DNA of 42,880 nt from Candidatus Sumerlaeota bacterium (GCA_026398575.1 JAPLSP010000046.1:1-42880); one strand, 5' to 3'. Numbered from the stretch's first letter, positions 8,793 through 17,074 are shown. Made by a program: numbers and translations. Notes: generated from the sequence alone by a model not told the origin.

Positions 8793-9857
8793 ATGGAAAT
8801 AGCGGATAAGAGCAAATTCATTGGCGTTGACCTTTTCGCAGGGGCCGGCGGCTTGTCACTGGGCGCGCAAATGGCTGGCATTGATGTAAAACTGGCTATT
8901 GAAAAGGACCCACATGCCGCTGCGACGTATAAGCGCAACCATCCTCAGACGCGCTTGATTGTTGAAGACATTGCCAATGTGCGGAAAATAGATGTTCCCA
9001 AAGACGGCAAAATATCGGTGCTTTTCGGAGGTCCACCATGCCAAGGATTTTCAACATCTAATCAACGGACACGCACAAGGGAAAATCCATCAAATTGGCT
9101 CTTCAAAGATTTTATCCGGCTGGTTCGCAATTGGGAACCAGATTGGATTGTCTTTGAAAATGTGCGTGGCATCATCGAGACCGAACGAGGGCTTTTTCTT
9201 CGTACAATTGTTGATGAATTTGAAGAGGCAGGATATACATGTGCGCATGGGGTCCTTTGCGCTTCGGACTTTTGCGTGCCACAAATACGCTCTCGCTTCT
9301 TTTTGATCGGCTCGCGCCATGGGACAATTGTAGAGATGCCCAAGCCAATAGTTCGCCGTCCTGTTACGGTCCGCCAAGCTATTGAAGACCTGCCTAGCTT
9401 ATGTAATGGTGCCAGTGAGGACTACTTGAGATATCCGAGAAAGCCGCGCTCCAATTATGCCAAAGCGATGCGAAACGGGCAAGACGGCTGCCATGGGCAC
9501 CTTGTGACATCCAATGCGTCCAATATCATTGAGCGTTACCGGTATATTCCTCAAGGAGGCAATTGGGAAAATATACCTAAGCGACTGATGAATAATTATA
9601 CCAACCGAGCGCGTTGCCACACTGGAATCTATCGTCGTTTGGATGAGAATTTCGCTTCTATTGTCTTGGGTAATTATCGAAAGAATATGCTCGTTCATCC
9701 AAGGGAAGACCGCGGACTCTCCATTCGCGAAGCCGCTCGACTCCAATCTTTTCCTGATAGGTATGAATTTACAGGCTCGATTGGATTTCAACAGCAACAA
9801 GTTGCCAACGCCGTGCCGCCATTGCTTGCAAAGGCTGTTTTTCAGGCACTTGTTTAG
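8793..9857 (+). CDS. DNA (cytosine-5-)-methyltransferase
   Basis: 354 residues, with all core m5C methyltransferase motifs in order: I (DLFAGAGG, 13-20, S-adenosylmethionine binding), IV (GGPPCQGFS, with catalytic Cys83), VI (FENV, 121-124), VIII (QIRSR, 164-168), a ~75-residue target-recognition region, then SIREAARLQSFPDRY and X (QQQVANAVPP). It is therefore probably active, methylating C in a short site that cannot be predicted here. It is the first of six same-strand genes, and a Vsr mismatch endonuclease closes the set, as expected when a cytosine methylase creates deamination hot spots. No classic restriction nuclease is recognisable beside it. The ribosome binding site is weak. Confidence 0.93.
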   Translation: MEIADKSKFIGVDLFAGAGGLSLGAQMAGIDVKLAIEKDPHAAATYKRNHPQTRLIVEDIANVRKIDVPKDGKISVLFGGPPCQGFSTSNQRTRTRENPSNWLFKDFIRLVRNWEPDWIVFENVRGIIETERGLFLRTIVDEFEEAGYTCAHGVLCASDFCVPQIRSRFFLIGSRHGTIVEMPKPIVRRPVTVRQAIEDLPSLCNGASEDYLRYPRKPRSNYAKAMRNGQDGCHGHLVTSNASNIIERYRYIPQGGNWENIPKRLMNNYTNRARCHTGIYRRLDENFASIVLGNYRKNMLVHPREDRGLSIREAARLQSFPDRYEFTGSIGFQQQQVANAVPPLLAKAVFQALV

Positions 9858-9896
9858 TTCCATTTCAAATCTATTATACGGAGTGCTAGACTCCAC

Positions 9897-10916
9897 ATGG
9901 GCAAAAAAATTCCCAACTTGGAAGATCACCTTTTGATGTTGTCAAAGGAAAATGAAGGGGCAAGGTCACTCCAGGCGAAATACGAAGCGACTAAGATATA
10001 TTTAGAAACGCAGTATTACCCATGGATACAGGCTACTTGTCCTTACTATACGGATCATGGACAAAGGCATGTGCAATCCATAATACAGGCCGCTAGTACT
10101 TTGACGGGAAGCGCAAGATTACCCCAATCTATGAGCTGTTGGGATGAATATCACATATACTGTCTTCTTACTTCTATCCTTTGGCATGATATAGGAATGG
10201 TCCTTGAGCGATCTAATCATGCAGAAAACTCGGTTAAGGCAATGGAGGCAGTGCGCGAGTGTCTTTTGCCGGACACAACAGTTTTCAATACTGTCAGCGA
10301 TATCGTAAAAGCGCATTCTGGACAGCAAGGGTTAAGAATTCCCAAGCCTTCTCAAGACATCACATGCCCGGTAACGATGGCAACTTTCATCCTCAAGCCG
10401 AAGGCCATCGCAGCGGCATTGCGATTCGCAGATGAAATATCCGAAACCCGGCATCGCATTAGCACAGCTCTGCTTGATTCTGTCCCTGCCGAGCATCGTT
10501 TGTACTGGGAATACGCCAATTGTATTGAGGCCTGTCGCCCAGACTCTGCAAGGAATCGGGTAGTCTTGACTATGGAGATGGACATACAGAAGGCTATAAC
10601 TAGTTATTATGATCCAGCCGTCAAGAAAGAGATTCAATTAATTGAGTATGCTATACTGCGGCTTCAAAAACTAAATGAAGAGCGCGCGTATTGTAATGAT
10701 TGGTTTGAAGGATTTGCGACGCCAATGCAAGCCACAGAATTGAGGCTGACGGTCAAGAGAAATCATGAGACAATATGGAGCACCAATGGCAATCCTATTA
10801 TTTTTGCGGATAGCGGGCTAAAAGCCCAAGATGAATATCCATCTATTCCAGTTTTCAATGATTTCTTTAGGCAATACCCAGATCTGCAGCCAGACAATCT
10901 TAAGCGGAGCGTCTAA
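9897..10916 (+). CDS. HD-CE-like phosphohydrolase of a conflict system
   Basis: 339 residues. The N-terminal ~190 residues carry an apparently complete HD metal site: H54 and H58 (DHGQRHV), H97-D98 (WHDIG), H140 (KAHSG) and D179 (RFADEI). This arrangement resembles the HD-CE domains seen in prokaryotic conflict systems. The C-terminal ~140 residues are alpha/beta and unrecognised. HD enzymes hydrolyse phosphate esters, including nucleotides and cyclic nucleotides; the substrate here is unknown. The start at 9897 follows GGAG at 9880. The gene lies 39 bases after the methyltransferase and 5 bases before the ATPase gene, so it is probably translated from the same transcript. An intact metal site argues against a merely structural role. 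Confidence 0.8.
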   Translation: MGKKIPNLEDHLLMLSKENEGARSLQAKYEATKIYLETQYYPWIQATCPYYTDHGQRHVQSIIQAASTLTGSARLPQSMSCWDEYHIYCLLTSILWHDIGMVLERSNHAENSVKAMEAVRECLLPDTTVFNTVSDIVKAHSGQQGLRIPKPSQDITCPVTMATFILKPKAIAAALRFADEISETRHRISTALLDSVPAEHRLYWEYANCIEACRPDSARNRVVLTMEMDIQKAITSYYDPAVKKEIQLIEYAILRLQKLNEERAYCNDWFEGFATPMQATELRLTVKRNHETIWSTNGNPIIFADSGLKAQDEYPSIPVFNDFFRQYPDLQPDNLKRSV

Positions 10917-10921
10917 CAAAA

Positions 10922-12733
10922 ATGCAAGAACAATCAGTTTTTGAAGGAAATCCTTTTGCAATAGAAAGTCCTGAGAGGCTTACTGCAAGCCAAATACTTG
11001 CGCTATTTGTAGAGGAATACACGAGGGTTGCCGAGGCAAGACAAAAAAAACATACCTTTATTTGGGGGCCGCGTGGATCAGGCAAGAGCATGATGCTAAG
11101 ATATATGGAGATTCGATGCGTTAAGGAGAAGATTATTTCTATTGAGGACTTCCTGTCTTCCGCAGATGGATTTTTCGGCGTATATTGTCCTTGCAAGGAA
11201 GGCCAGTTTAATAAAACAGAATTGGTAGAAGTACTTCCAGAACGACTTGCAACGCTTTTCACAGAGCATCTGTTGAATTTATCTCTAGTGACAAACCTTA
11301 TTATTGCCATCCGAAAGGAGCTTAATCCCGAACATACGCATAAGGACAAGGTAACTCGCTTCGGCCAGTTGTTAGTACGTCTCTTTGATCCAGGGGCTAT
11401 TGCGCCATCGAGGCTATCTGTTAACGGGCTATTTTCGTTTGAGGATGAACCCTTAGAATGGATAATAGAACTTCTCAATGAAGAAAATCGAAGGGTTACT
11501 AGGTTCCTTCGCGCAACAGCTCACGGAGCATCACCTGCAACTTACTCTGGCTCAACAACCGGATATCATGATTTTCTATTGCCTGCAGTACGGCTTGTAC
11601 AAAAGGAATTCTTAGGCGAGTCAGTACCCATATTTTTCCTTCTTGATGACGTTGATCGCTTGCGAGAATCCCAATGCAGCATAGTAAATACGTGGGTAGC
11701 AAATCGAGATCAACAGCATTTATGCTTTAAGATTACTGCTAATAGAGATCTTTATGCAACCTTTTCTACGCGGGATGGTGGGTTCATTGAACAACCACAT
11801 GACTATTCAGAGATTGATGTTGAGGAGCTATATACAAGCTCATCTTCGGATTTTCAAAAGCGAATGATGCTTATTGCAAACCGCCGGCTTCAGTTGTCGC
11901 TCTTGCCTACAAAAGATATCGATAAGTTCCTGCCATCCTCTGTAAATGAACAGAAGCTGCTTGCTGAAATAAGGATTAGACTGGAGAAAGAATGGGATGA
12001 GAAGCAAGGCCCAGGTAGGAAAAGAGATTATGTCTATCGGTACGCTATTCCAAGGCTATTTCAGCAGTTGGGCAAACAAAAGAAGAGTTATGCTGGCTTT
12101 GGCAACATTGTGGACCTGTCCTCTGGAATTGTTAGGGATTTTCTGGAGCCAGTCTATTTGATGGTTGACCATACCTTAAATCAAGGGGCTGAATTGAATA
12201 AAATTGAATTTATCCCCGTTGGGCTCCAGGACGACATATTGCATCGGTATTCTGAGGAATTCTTGCTTGAGAAATTTGCTGCGATTCGGAAAGGGCTTCC
12301 GCCAGAGAAGCATGGGGTTCTTGATCGCCTAGCTATACTGGTAGAGTCCCTTGGGCAGTTATTCTACGTACGCCTGCATGATCCCGATGCGCGCGAAGGC
12401 AGAGTTTTTTCATTTACGCTTCGTGGAATTGCATCACCAGAATTGAAAAGAGTACTTGATCTGGGGGTTAGTTTCAGATATTTTCAATTGAGGACATATT
12501 CACGAAAGGAAGGAGGCGGATTGGAGAAATGGTATGTTCTCAATAGACGCGTCTGTCCAAAGTTCAAGCTGGATGCCTCTGGATTTGGTGGTCGGATTTC
12601 GCTTACTCCTGAAATGGCTGAGCTAGCCTGCCGAGAGTCCAATGAATTCGTTAGGCTTCGTTTAGGGGAACCTCTTGACTATGAAGAACCTGACCTTTTT
12701 ACGATGGTGAAAGAGGGCATCTCATGGGATTGA
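10922..12733 (+). CDS. P-loop ATPase, ORC/CDC6-like AAA or STAND-type
   Basis: 603 residues. A Walker A motif (GPRGSGKS, 49-56) follows a short leader (NPFAIESPERLTASQI). A Walker B-like strand with acidic end (FFLLDDVDR) lies near 237-246, and an Arg-rich segment (ITANRDL) about 40 residues later could be sensor 1. The remaining ~330 residues look helical and winged-helix-like and are not recognised. ATPases of this ORC/CDC6-like kind occur next to HD-CE proteins in putative defence loci, which is family knowledge rather than proof here. It may act as a sensor or switch controlling the HD enzyme. It starts 5 bases after the HD gene, and its stop overlaps the next start by 10 bases, indicating translational coupling. 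Confidence 0.78.
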   Translation: MQEQSVFEGNPFAIESPERLTASQILALFVEEYTRVAEARQKKHTFIWGPRGSGKSMMLRYMEIRCVKEKIISIEDFLSSADGFFGVYCPCKEGQFNKTELVEVLPERLATLFTEHLLNLSLVTNLIIAIRKELNPEHTHKDKVTRFGQLLVRLFDPGAIAPSRLSVNGLFSFEDEPLEWIIELLNEENRRVTRFLRATAHGASPATYSGSTTGYHDFLLPAVRLVQKEFLGESVPIFFLLDDVDRLRESQCSIVNTWVANRDQQHLCFKITANRDLYATFSTRDGGFIEQPHDYSEIDVEELYTSSSSDFQKRMMLIANRRLQLSLLPTKDIDKFLPSSVNEQKLLAEIRIRLEKEWDEKQGPGRKRDYVYRYAIPRLFQQLGKQKKSYAGFGNIVDLSSGIVRDFLEPVYLMVDHTLNQGAELNKIEFIPVGLQDDILHRYSEEFLLEKFAAIRKGLPPEKHGVLDRLAILVESLGQLFYVRLHDPDAREGRVFSFTLRGIASPELKRVLDLGVSFRYFQLRTYSRKEGGGLEKWYVLNRRVCPKFKLDASGFGGRISLTPEMAELACRESNEFVRLRLGEPLDYEEPDLFTMVKEGISWD

Positions 12734-13749
12734 CAAAATACGAAATTAGCGGGAAACCATTTATAAATGGCATTGTGCCTGACACGGATGATGATTTGCT
12801 CATCGTGTCTGCAAGCTATGAAAGCAGATGCTTATCTGTGTCGAATTGCTTAGCGGATACGTATAAGGTGCGTCGCGGGGCAGCCTGTTGTTTCCGGGAA
12901 TTCCTGGATCACAAAAATTGTGGGGAAGTCGTCAGGATGCATATGGAGAGACTCAAGGACAATATTGCGAAACATACTAGGGTGCCTATCATAAGTGAGG
13001 CAATAGGCAGTTGGTTAGACGCCAAAACCGAAATTGAACAGCTTCAACGTCTTATGAAAGAATTGCGAAGTGAGCTCGGTGAATTGAGCAAAGTCACTGT
13101 GGATGTTACTACATTCAATCGGGAGTCATTAGCGGTGCTATTATCACTTCTATCTTGCTATTTCCAAGATGCGAAAATCAGAATTCTCTATACAAAGCCC
13201 AATGACTATGGGGCATGGCTAAGCCGAGGGTTTAGGCGTGTGAGAAATATCGCTGGGTTTCCCGGTATTCTTCTTCCATCTAGGCAGACTATCTTGATTG
13301 TGCTATCAGGATTTGAGGATGAGCGCGCGATTAATATTATTGACCGGATAGAGCCCGCCTCGGTTTACTTGGGTATAGGCGATCCTCCTACTGATGACAA
13401 ATTTCTACGGAGAAATGAATTGACAAGTCGAATTATAATGGCGCGGCAAGATATGAAAAGATTCACTTTCCAAGCTGACGATGTGGAAGCTTGTACAAAG
13501 CAGCTTGTTAATCTCATCAAAGACTTAAGAAAATCTTTCAATATAATATTGGCACCAATGAGCTCTAAGCTCTCAACTGTTGCAGCTATAAGAGTCGCTT
13601 TAGCTTTTCCTGATATTCAGCTTGTCTATGGAATTCCGGGGGAATATAATGTTCAAGATTATTCCAAGGGGGAAGCGACTATCTATGAAACTATTATTCC
13701 AACCTTCGAACTAAGAGAAGAAGGGAGAAGCATAGGTGATACAGAGTAA
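12724..13749 (+). CDS. Unrecognised alpha/beta (Rossmann-like) third component
   Basis: 341 residues with no family I can name. It has alternating strands and helices in two halves. The first contains LLIVSASYESRCL and KVTVDVTTFNRESLAVLL, followed by IRILYTKPNDYG. The second contains TILIVLSGFEDERA, SVYLGIGDPP, then FNIILAPMSSKLSTVAAIRVA and IQLVYGIPGEYN. Glycine- and serine-rich strand ends such as SGFEDERA, GIGDPP and APMSSK look like ligand-binding loops of a Rossmann fold, so CARF-like ligand sensing is one possibility. It has no signal peptide and no membrane span. The start overlaps the ATPase stop by 10 bases, and its own stop overlaps the ThyX start by 14, so it is locked into the operon. 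Confidence 0.7.
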   Translation: MGLTKYEISGKPFINGIVPDTDDDLLIVSASYESRCLSVSNCLADTYKVRRGAACCFREFLDHKNCGEVVRMHMERLKDNIAKHTRVPIISEAIGSWLDAKTEIEQLQRLMKELRSELGELSKVTVDVTTFNRESLAVLLSLLSCYFQDAKIRILYTKPNDYGAWLSRGFRRVRNIAGFPGILLPSRQTILIVLSGFEDERAINIIDRIEPASVYLGIGDPPTDDKFLRRNELTSRIIMARQDMKRFTFQADDVEACTKQLVNLIKDLRKSFNIILAPMSSKLSTVAAIRVALAFPDIQLVYGIPGEYNVQDYSKGEATIYETIIPTFELREEGRSIGDTE

Positions 13750-14668
13750 GGAGAAAGTCAATGGATTGCAGCCATCAAATGCAACGGATAATGTCGCGCT
13801 CTTACGTAATATGTGCATGAGGATTCTTGACGATGGATTTGTTCGTCTTGTGGATATCCTTGGTGATGATTCTGCAATTGTCCAAGCGGCTCGGGTGTCT
13901 TATGGGGAAGGCACAAAGCGCGTGAATGAAGATCGCGGCTTGATTCGGTACCTTATGCGTCATCGCCATAATACACCTTTTGAGATGTGCGAAATAAAGC
14001 TTCATGTCCGCGTTCCAATGGATTGTTGGCGACAATGGATTCGGCACCGAACTGCAAATGTTAATGAGTACTCAACTCGATATTCGATTGCGATTGATCG
14101 CGCTAAAAAAACAAAGCCAGATGAATGGCGACATCAAGCGAAATCGAACCGCCAAGGAAGCGAGGGTTTCCTTGACAGCGTTATTGGCGAACGGCTAAGT
14201 CAACGAGAAAAAGAAATTCAAGACGCCTGCAGAGAAGTGTATGAGGAGCGCTTGAAAACTGGTGTTGCCAGGGAGCAGGCCCGGAAAGACTTACCATTAT
14301 CTACTTATACCGAAGCTTTTTGGAAAATTGATCTTCACAACCTGTTGCACTTCCTTGAATTGCGGATGGCGCCCACCGCTCAATATGAAATTCGGCAATA
14401 TGCAAATTTCATCGGCAACGAGATCGTAAGCAAGTGGGTCCCTATCACTTGGGAAGCCTTCTTGGATTATCGCCTTAATGCACTGATTCTTTCACAGACC
14501 GAAATCAGATTTATAGAAAGACTATATGCAAAAGAGCCAACCTCTGTTATAGAAGAGATGAAAGAAAATGGTTGGCTAAACGTGAAGGATGGAATTCTGA
14601 AGCCTAATCGAGAAGCAAATGAATTTAGTGAAAAATTGGAACGTCTAGGCATTCCTATTCCCTGGTAG
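13736..14668 (+). CDS. thyX: Flavin-dependent thymidylate synthase ThyX
   Basis: 310 residues. The diagnostic ThyX motif RHRx7S is present (R103-H-R...S113, in RHRTANVNEYS followed by TRY). The dUMP and FAD-binding region ARKDLPLSTYTEAFWKIDL and the C-terminal LELRMAPTAQYEIRQYA are also intact. It methylates dUMP to dTMP using methylenetetrahydrofolate and reduced flavin. The start is GTG at 13736, with GGGAG about 10 bases upstream, overlapping the preceding stop. It is unusual to find ThyX embedded in an operon of DNA-methylation and conflict genes. It may be a normal cellular enzyme captured there, or part of the system, for example to keep thymidylate available when nucleotides are attacked. 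Confidence 0.92.
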   Translation: MIQSKEKVNGLQPSNATDNVALLRNMCMRILDDGFVRLVDILGDDSAIVQAARVSYGEGTKRVNEDRGLIRYLMRHRHNTPFEMCEIKLHVRVPMDCWRQWIRHRTANVNEYSTRYSIAIDRAKKTKPDEWRHQAKSNRQGSEGFLDSVIGERLSQREKEIQDACREVYEERLKTGVAREQARKDLPLSTYTEAFWKIDLHNLLHFLELRMAPTAQYEIRQYANFIGNEIVSKWVPITWEAFLDYRLNALILSQTEIRFIERLYAKEPTSVIEEMKENGWLNVKDGILKPNREANEFSEKLERLGIPIPW

Positions 14669-14683
14669 TTCGCATAAAGAAAT

Positions 14684-15106
14684 ATGGTAGATGATTTGAC
14701 ATCAGTGCAACGTAGTCGCTGCATGGCTGCGATTCGCAGCAAGAATACGAAGCCTGAGCTCTTTGTAAGAAGGATTGCGCATCATCTTGGGTTTCGTTTT
14801 CGTCTGCACTGCAGAAACCTGCCTGGCAAGCCGGACATTGTTTTTCCACGCCATAAGAAAATTATCTTTGTTCATGGCTGCTTCTGGCATAAGCATCGCT
14901 GTCGCTTTGGATGTGTAAAACCCGCGACAAATTTTTCCTATTGGGAGAGAAAGCGTGCGAGCAATGTGCAGAGAGACAAAATTGCCCATTATAAGCTTCG
15001 TCGTTTAGGATGGAGAGTTTTTGTGATTTGGGAATGCCAGACACAATCCAAGCGCAGTGAATGGCTTGAGCATCAAATTAATTCTTTCCTATGCGCAGAT
15101 TTATGA
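14684..15106 (+). CDS. vsr: Very short patch repair endonuclease Vsr
   Basis: 140 residues with the full Vsr signature. The N-terminus has RSRCMAAIRSKNTKPE. The catalytic core has GKPDIVF with Asp51, and VHGCFWHKHRC with His64 and His69, matching the positions known in the E. coli enzyme. WERKRASNVQRD and WRVFVIWECQ complete the family pattern. It nicks next to T:G mismatches created when 5-methylcytosine deaminates. It lies 15 bases after ThyX and four genes away from the cytosine methyltransferase it presumably serves, so the two enclose the rest of the island. The size is typical. Confidence 0.95.
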   Translation: MVDDLTSVQRSRCMAAIRSKNTKPELFVRRIAHHLGFRFRLHCRNLPGKPDIVFPRHKKIIFVHGCFWHKHRCRFGCVKPATNFSYWERKRASNVQRDKIAHYKLRRLGWRVFVIWECQTQSKRSEWLEHQINSFLCADL

Positions 15107-15180
15107 TATCTCAAAATGGGAGAAAAATTTCGGTCTAAAATAGGCATTCTGATATACTTCACACTATACCTTGTCGCCTA

Positions 15181-15206
15181 AATTGCAGGGACAAATTGCA
15201 GGGACA
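15181..15206. repeat. 13-bp tandem direct repeat, GGGACAGG-type boundary motif
   Basis: AATTGCAGGGACA occurs twice in immediate succession and is followed by GGTTAGCTTACTCC. Similar GGGACAGG-type motifs are often seen near small REP-associated transposases, but no such gene is present here. It lies just past the end of the defence-like island. Confidence 0.5.
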
Positions 15207-15280
15207 GGTTAGCTTACTCCTTCAAATATTGGATCTGAATCGCGTTTGAACAAAGGCGGTGCTGCGCAGGAGCAGGTGAT

Positions 15281-15499
15281 TCATGCGAGAATCTCCCGCA
15301 TCAGCTCGTCCGGGGTGGTCGGCTTACACCGGCCACGGCTATGCTCGCGCCTGGCCGAGCGGATGCTGGCGGCGATGCGATGGCGCTCCTCGTCAGCCAT
15401 GCGCTTGCGGACCACGTCCACGAGGCTCTCTCGCTGGTCCAGCGGCAGGCGTTCGATCATCTCCACGAGATCGGAGAAGCGGATGGTTTGCGAGGACAT
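15281..15499 (-). CDS. Small antitoxin-like protein, orphan
   Basis: 72 residues, mostly helical and charged: SDLVEMIERLPLDQRESLVDVVRKRM then AASIRSARREHSRG and TPDELMREIL. This layout resembles small antitoxin-like proteins often found in front of toxins in cyanobacteria and planctomycetes. No toxin gene follows it: the 174 bases between its stop and Vsr contain no frame I can support. It may be a leftover of a broken toxin-antitoxin pair. The family resemblance is moderate and I cannot assign a partner. Confidence 0.6.
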   Translation of the reverse strand: MSSQTIRFSDLVEMIERLPLDQRESLVDVVRKRMADEERHRIAASIRSARREHSRGRCKPTTPDELMREILA

Positions 15500-15597
15500 A
15501 AGCGATTCTCCTGCGCGACGTTGACGAGATTATACCCCCAGCCATCCGCCTCACGTCAACGACATCCTCACGATTCACGGAGTCTGAGAATATCCAA

Positions 15598-15657
15598 ATT
15601 TTCATTTCCCATTCTCCATTTCTCATTTTCAATTTCTCATTTCTCATTTTTCATTTT
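15598..15657. repeat. 7-bp-period array (ATTTCTC units)
   Basis: About eight units of ATTTCTC and variants (ATTTCCC, ATTCTCC, ATTTTCA) follow one another with a strict 7-bp period. Read on the minus strand, the array starts directly at the stop codon of the phosphoesterase gene, whose TAA is at 15651-15653. Confidence 0.75.
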
Positions 15658-16643
15658 ACATCTGCTTGCGCCTTCGCCTCCACCCACTTCACGTCCGTGA
15701 TCGTCAATGTGGAGCCGTCGGTTTTTTCCTTGTCGGTTGAGGGGGTGTAGACCCGCGACTTGATGGTTCCGTTTTTTGTGTCAATCTCGAAGAGGCGCAC
15801 GGGGTTGGCGACGTTGTCGTGATAGCATTGGACGAACTGGTAGATCGTGTTTCCGTTCGCGCCCTGGTCCTTTCGCTCGGCATGAGAGCCCGTATGCCCG
15901 CTGAAAACCAGCCGGACGTTGGGATAGGGTTTGAGCATGTTGTCGAACATGTATTGCGGGCTGTTGTCGCCGTAGCCGCCTTTGGTCTGCTCGATGGCGC
16001 CTTTGCCGTTCAGGAAGGAATGGGTGAGGATGATGATGTTGTGATTGGGATGTTTCTCGATGACGCCCTTGGCCCAATCCACGGCGCCGGCGCGGGGCCA
16101 GAGTTCCATGTTGATGACAAGCCAATCGAGCCCGCCGGCCTTGAACGCATGGCAGGCGTTGGCGATCTTGCCGGGTTCGTAGGTGCTTTCGAGCGCCTTG
16201 AAGCGTGTCGTCGGGAAGAAGGAATCATAAGTGGTGGTCGTGCGCAGATTTGTGTTGGTGTTTCCGGGCGCTGCGCTGCCGCCCTCTTTGGTTGCCGCCG
16301 TGTCGTGATTTCCCAGCGTGAACGCGAACGGGATGCCGGCCTTGTCCAAAACGGTCACCGCCTCGCTGGCCCGCTTATATTGAATATGATCGGGGGTATC
16401 CCAGTTCAACATATCGCCGACGTGCAGGGCCATCTTGAGGTTCAATGCTTCCTTGTTGTCGGCGAGCCATTGCATGCGGTTCTTCAAGCGCTCATCGCCT
16501 TCTTTCAGCACTTCCTGCTGCGAGTCTGGAATGACGGCGAGCGTGAACTTGTCTTCGCCGCGCGCGGACAGCGCGAGCAAGCCACCGAGGAGCAGGACGG
16601 CGGTTCTCACAATAACGAATAGACGATTGGGTCTGGGCGCCAT
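15651..16643 (-). CDS. Secreted calcineurin-like metallophosphoesterase
   Basis: 330 residues with a signal peptide (hydrophobic core, cleavage near SARG). The metallophosphoesterase motifs are in order: D40 in IPDSQ, GDMLNWD at 76, GNHD at 111-114, a later LTHSFL His and SGHTGSH. They bind two metal ions and hydrolyse phosphate mono- or diesters in the periplasm or outside. Fold and catalysis are well supported; the substrate is not known. Its C-terminal codons run into a heptamer repeat array. It is convergent with the small antitoxin-like gene's neighbourhood and has no clear operon partner. Confidence 0.85.
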   Translation of the reverse strand: MAPRPNRLFVIVRTAVLLLGGLLALSARGEDKFTLAVIPDSQQEVLKEGDERLKNRMQWLADNKEALNLKMALHVGDMLNWDTPDHIQYKRASEAVTVLDKAGIPFAFTLGNHDTAATKEGGSAAPGNTNTNLRTTTTYDSFFPTTRFKALESTYEPGKIANACHAFKAGGLDWLVINMELWPRAGAVDWAKGVIEKHPNHNIIILTHSFLNGKGAIEQTKGGYGDNSPQYMFDNMLKPYPNVRLVFSGHTGSHAERKDQGANGNTIYQFVQCYHDNVANPVRLFEIDTKNGTIKSRVYTPSTDKEKTDGSTLTITDVKWVEAKAQADVK

Positions 16644-16889
16644 GGTTTTTCAGCCTTTGATAAAAGATAGGAACAAGAGGGGGTGAAGCATGCCATCTGA
16701 GGAAAAGAAGGAAATCGCATCCTTCCTTGCCACCAGGTCATCTGTCTGCATGGATGAGCGCAAGCAGTCACTCCCGCTCACAATAACATAACGAAGCCGG
16801 GGGCCGGGCGGCAAGGCAAAAACCGTCCTTGGCCGGCACAGCAAATTGGGCGCATCCCCAGGCAGCTACCGGCAGGACGCGGCGGCCAT

Positions 16890-16923
16890 TCTGACAAAAT
16901 AATACTTTTTGACAAAACAATGA
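16890..16923. repeat. TTTTGTC-type repeat, copy 2 (inverted)
   Basis: CTGACAAAATAAT is followed by TTTTTGACAAAACAATG; the inverted form of copy 1 and of copy 3, about 50 bp away. Copies 2 and 3 can pair as a long imperfect hairpin. The rest of 16644-17126 holds the phosphoesterase upstream region, two copies of a CTTTAGCAA motif near 17046-17064, and a possible promoter. Confidence 0.55.
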
Positions 16924-16972
16924 AAGCACCTTGCTATCGAATCAGGCAGGAATGCCTATGCGCTATTATTTT

Positions 16973-16993
16973 GTCGCACATTATTTTGTCAGA
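16973..16993. repeat. TTTTGTC-type repeat, copy 3
   Basis: TATTATTTTGTCGCACATTA then TTTTGTCAGACC, in the same direction as the copy at 82-108. It makes an inverted pair with copy 2. Confidence 0.55.
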
Positions 16994-17074
16994 CCTCTCC
17001 CAGCACGCCATGGTAGCTTGGCTGAAATGCGCCCCAGCAAATTCCTTTAGCAACTTCCTTTAGCAAATTCCGCC

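Noticed and set aside
8793..9857. Classic type II restriction-modification system
   Set aside because: No restriction nuclease gene was recognised beside the methyltransferase. Vsr is a repair nickase, and the HD protein has a hydrolase metal site rather than a nuclease signature.
16650..16844. 64-codon minus-strand frame before the phosphoesterase
   Set aside because: No motif and no ribosome binding site. It is likely to be chance in the leader region.
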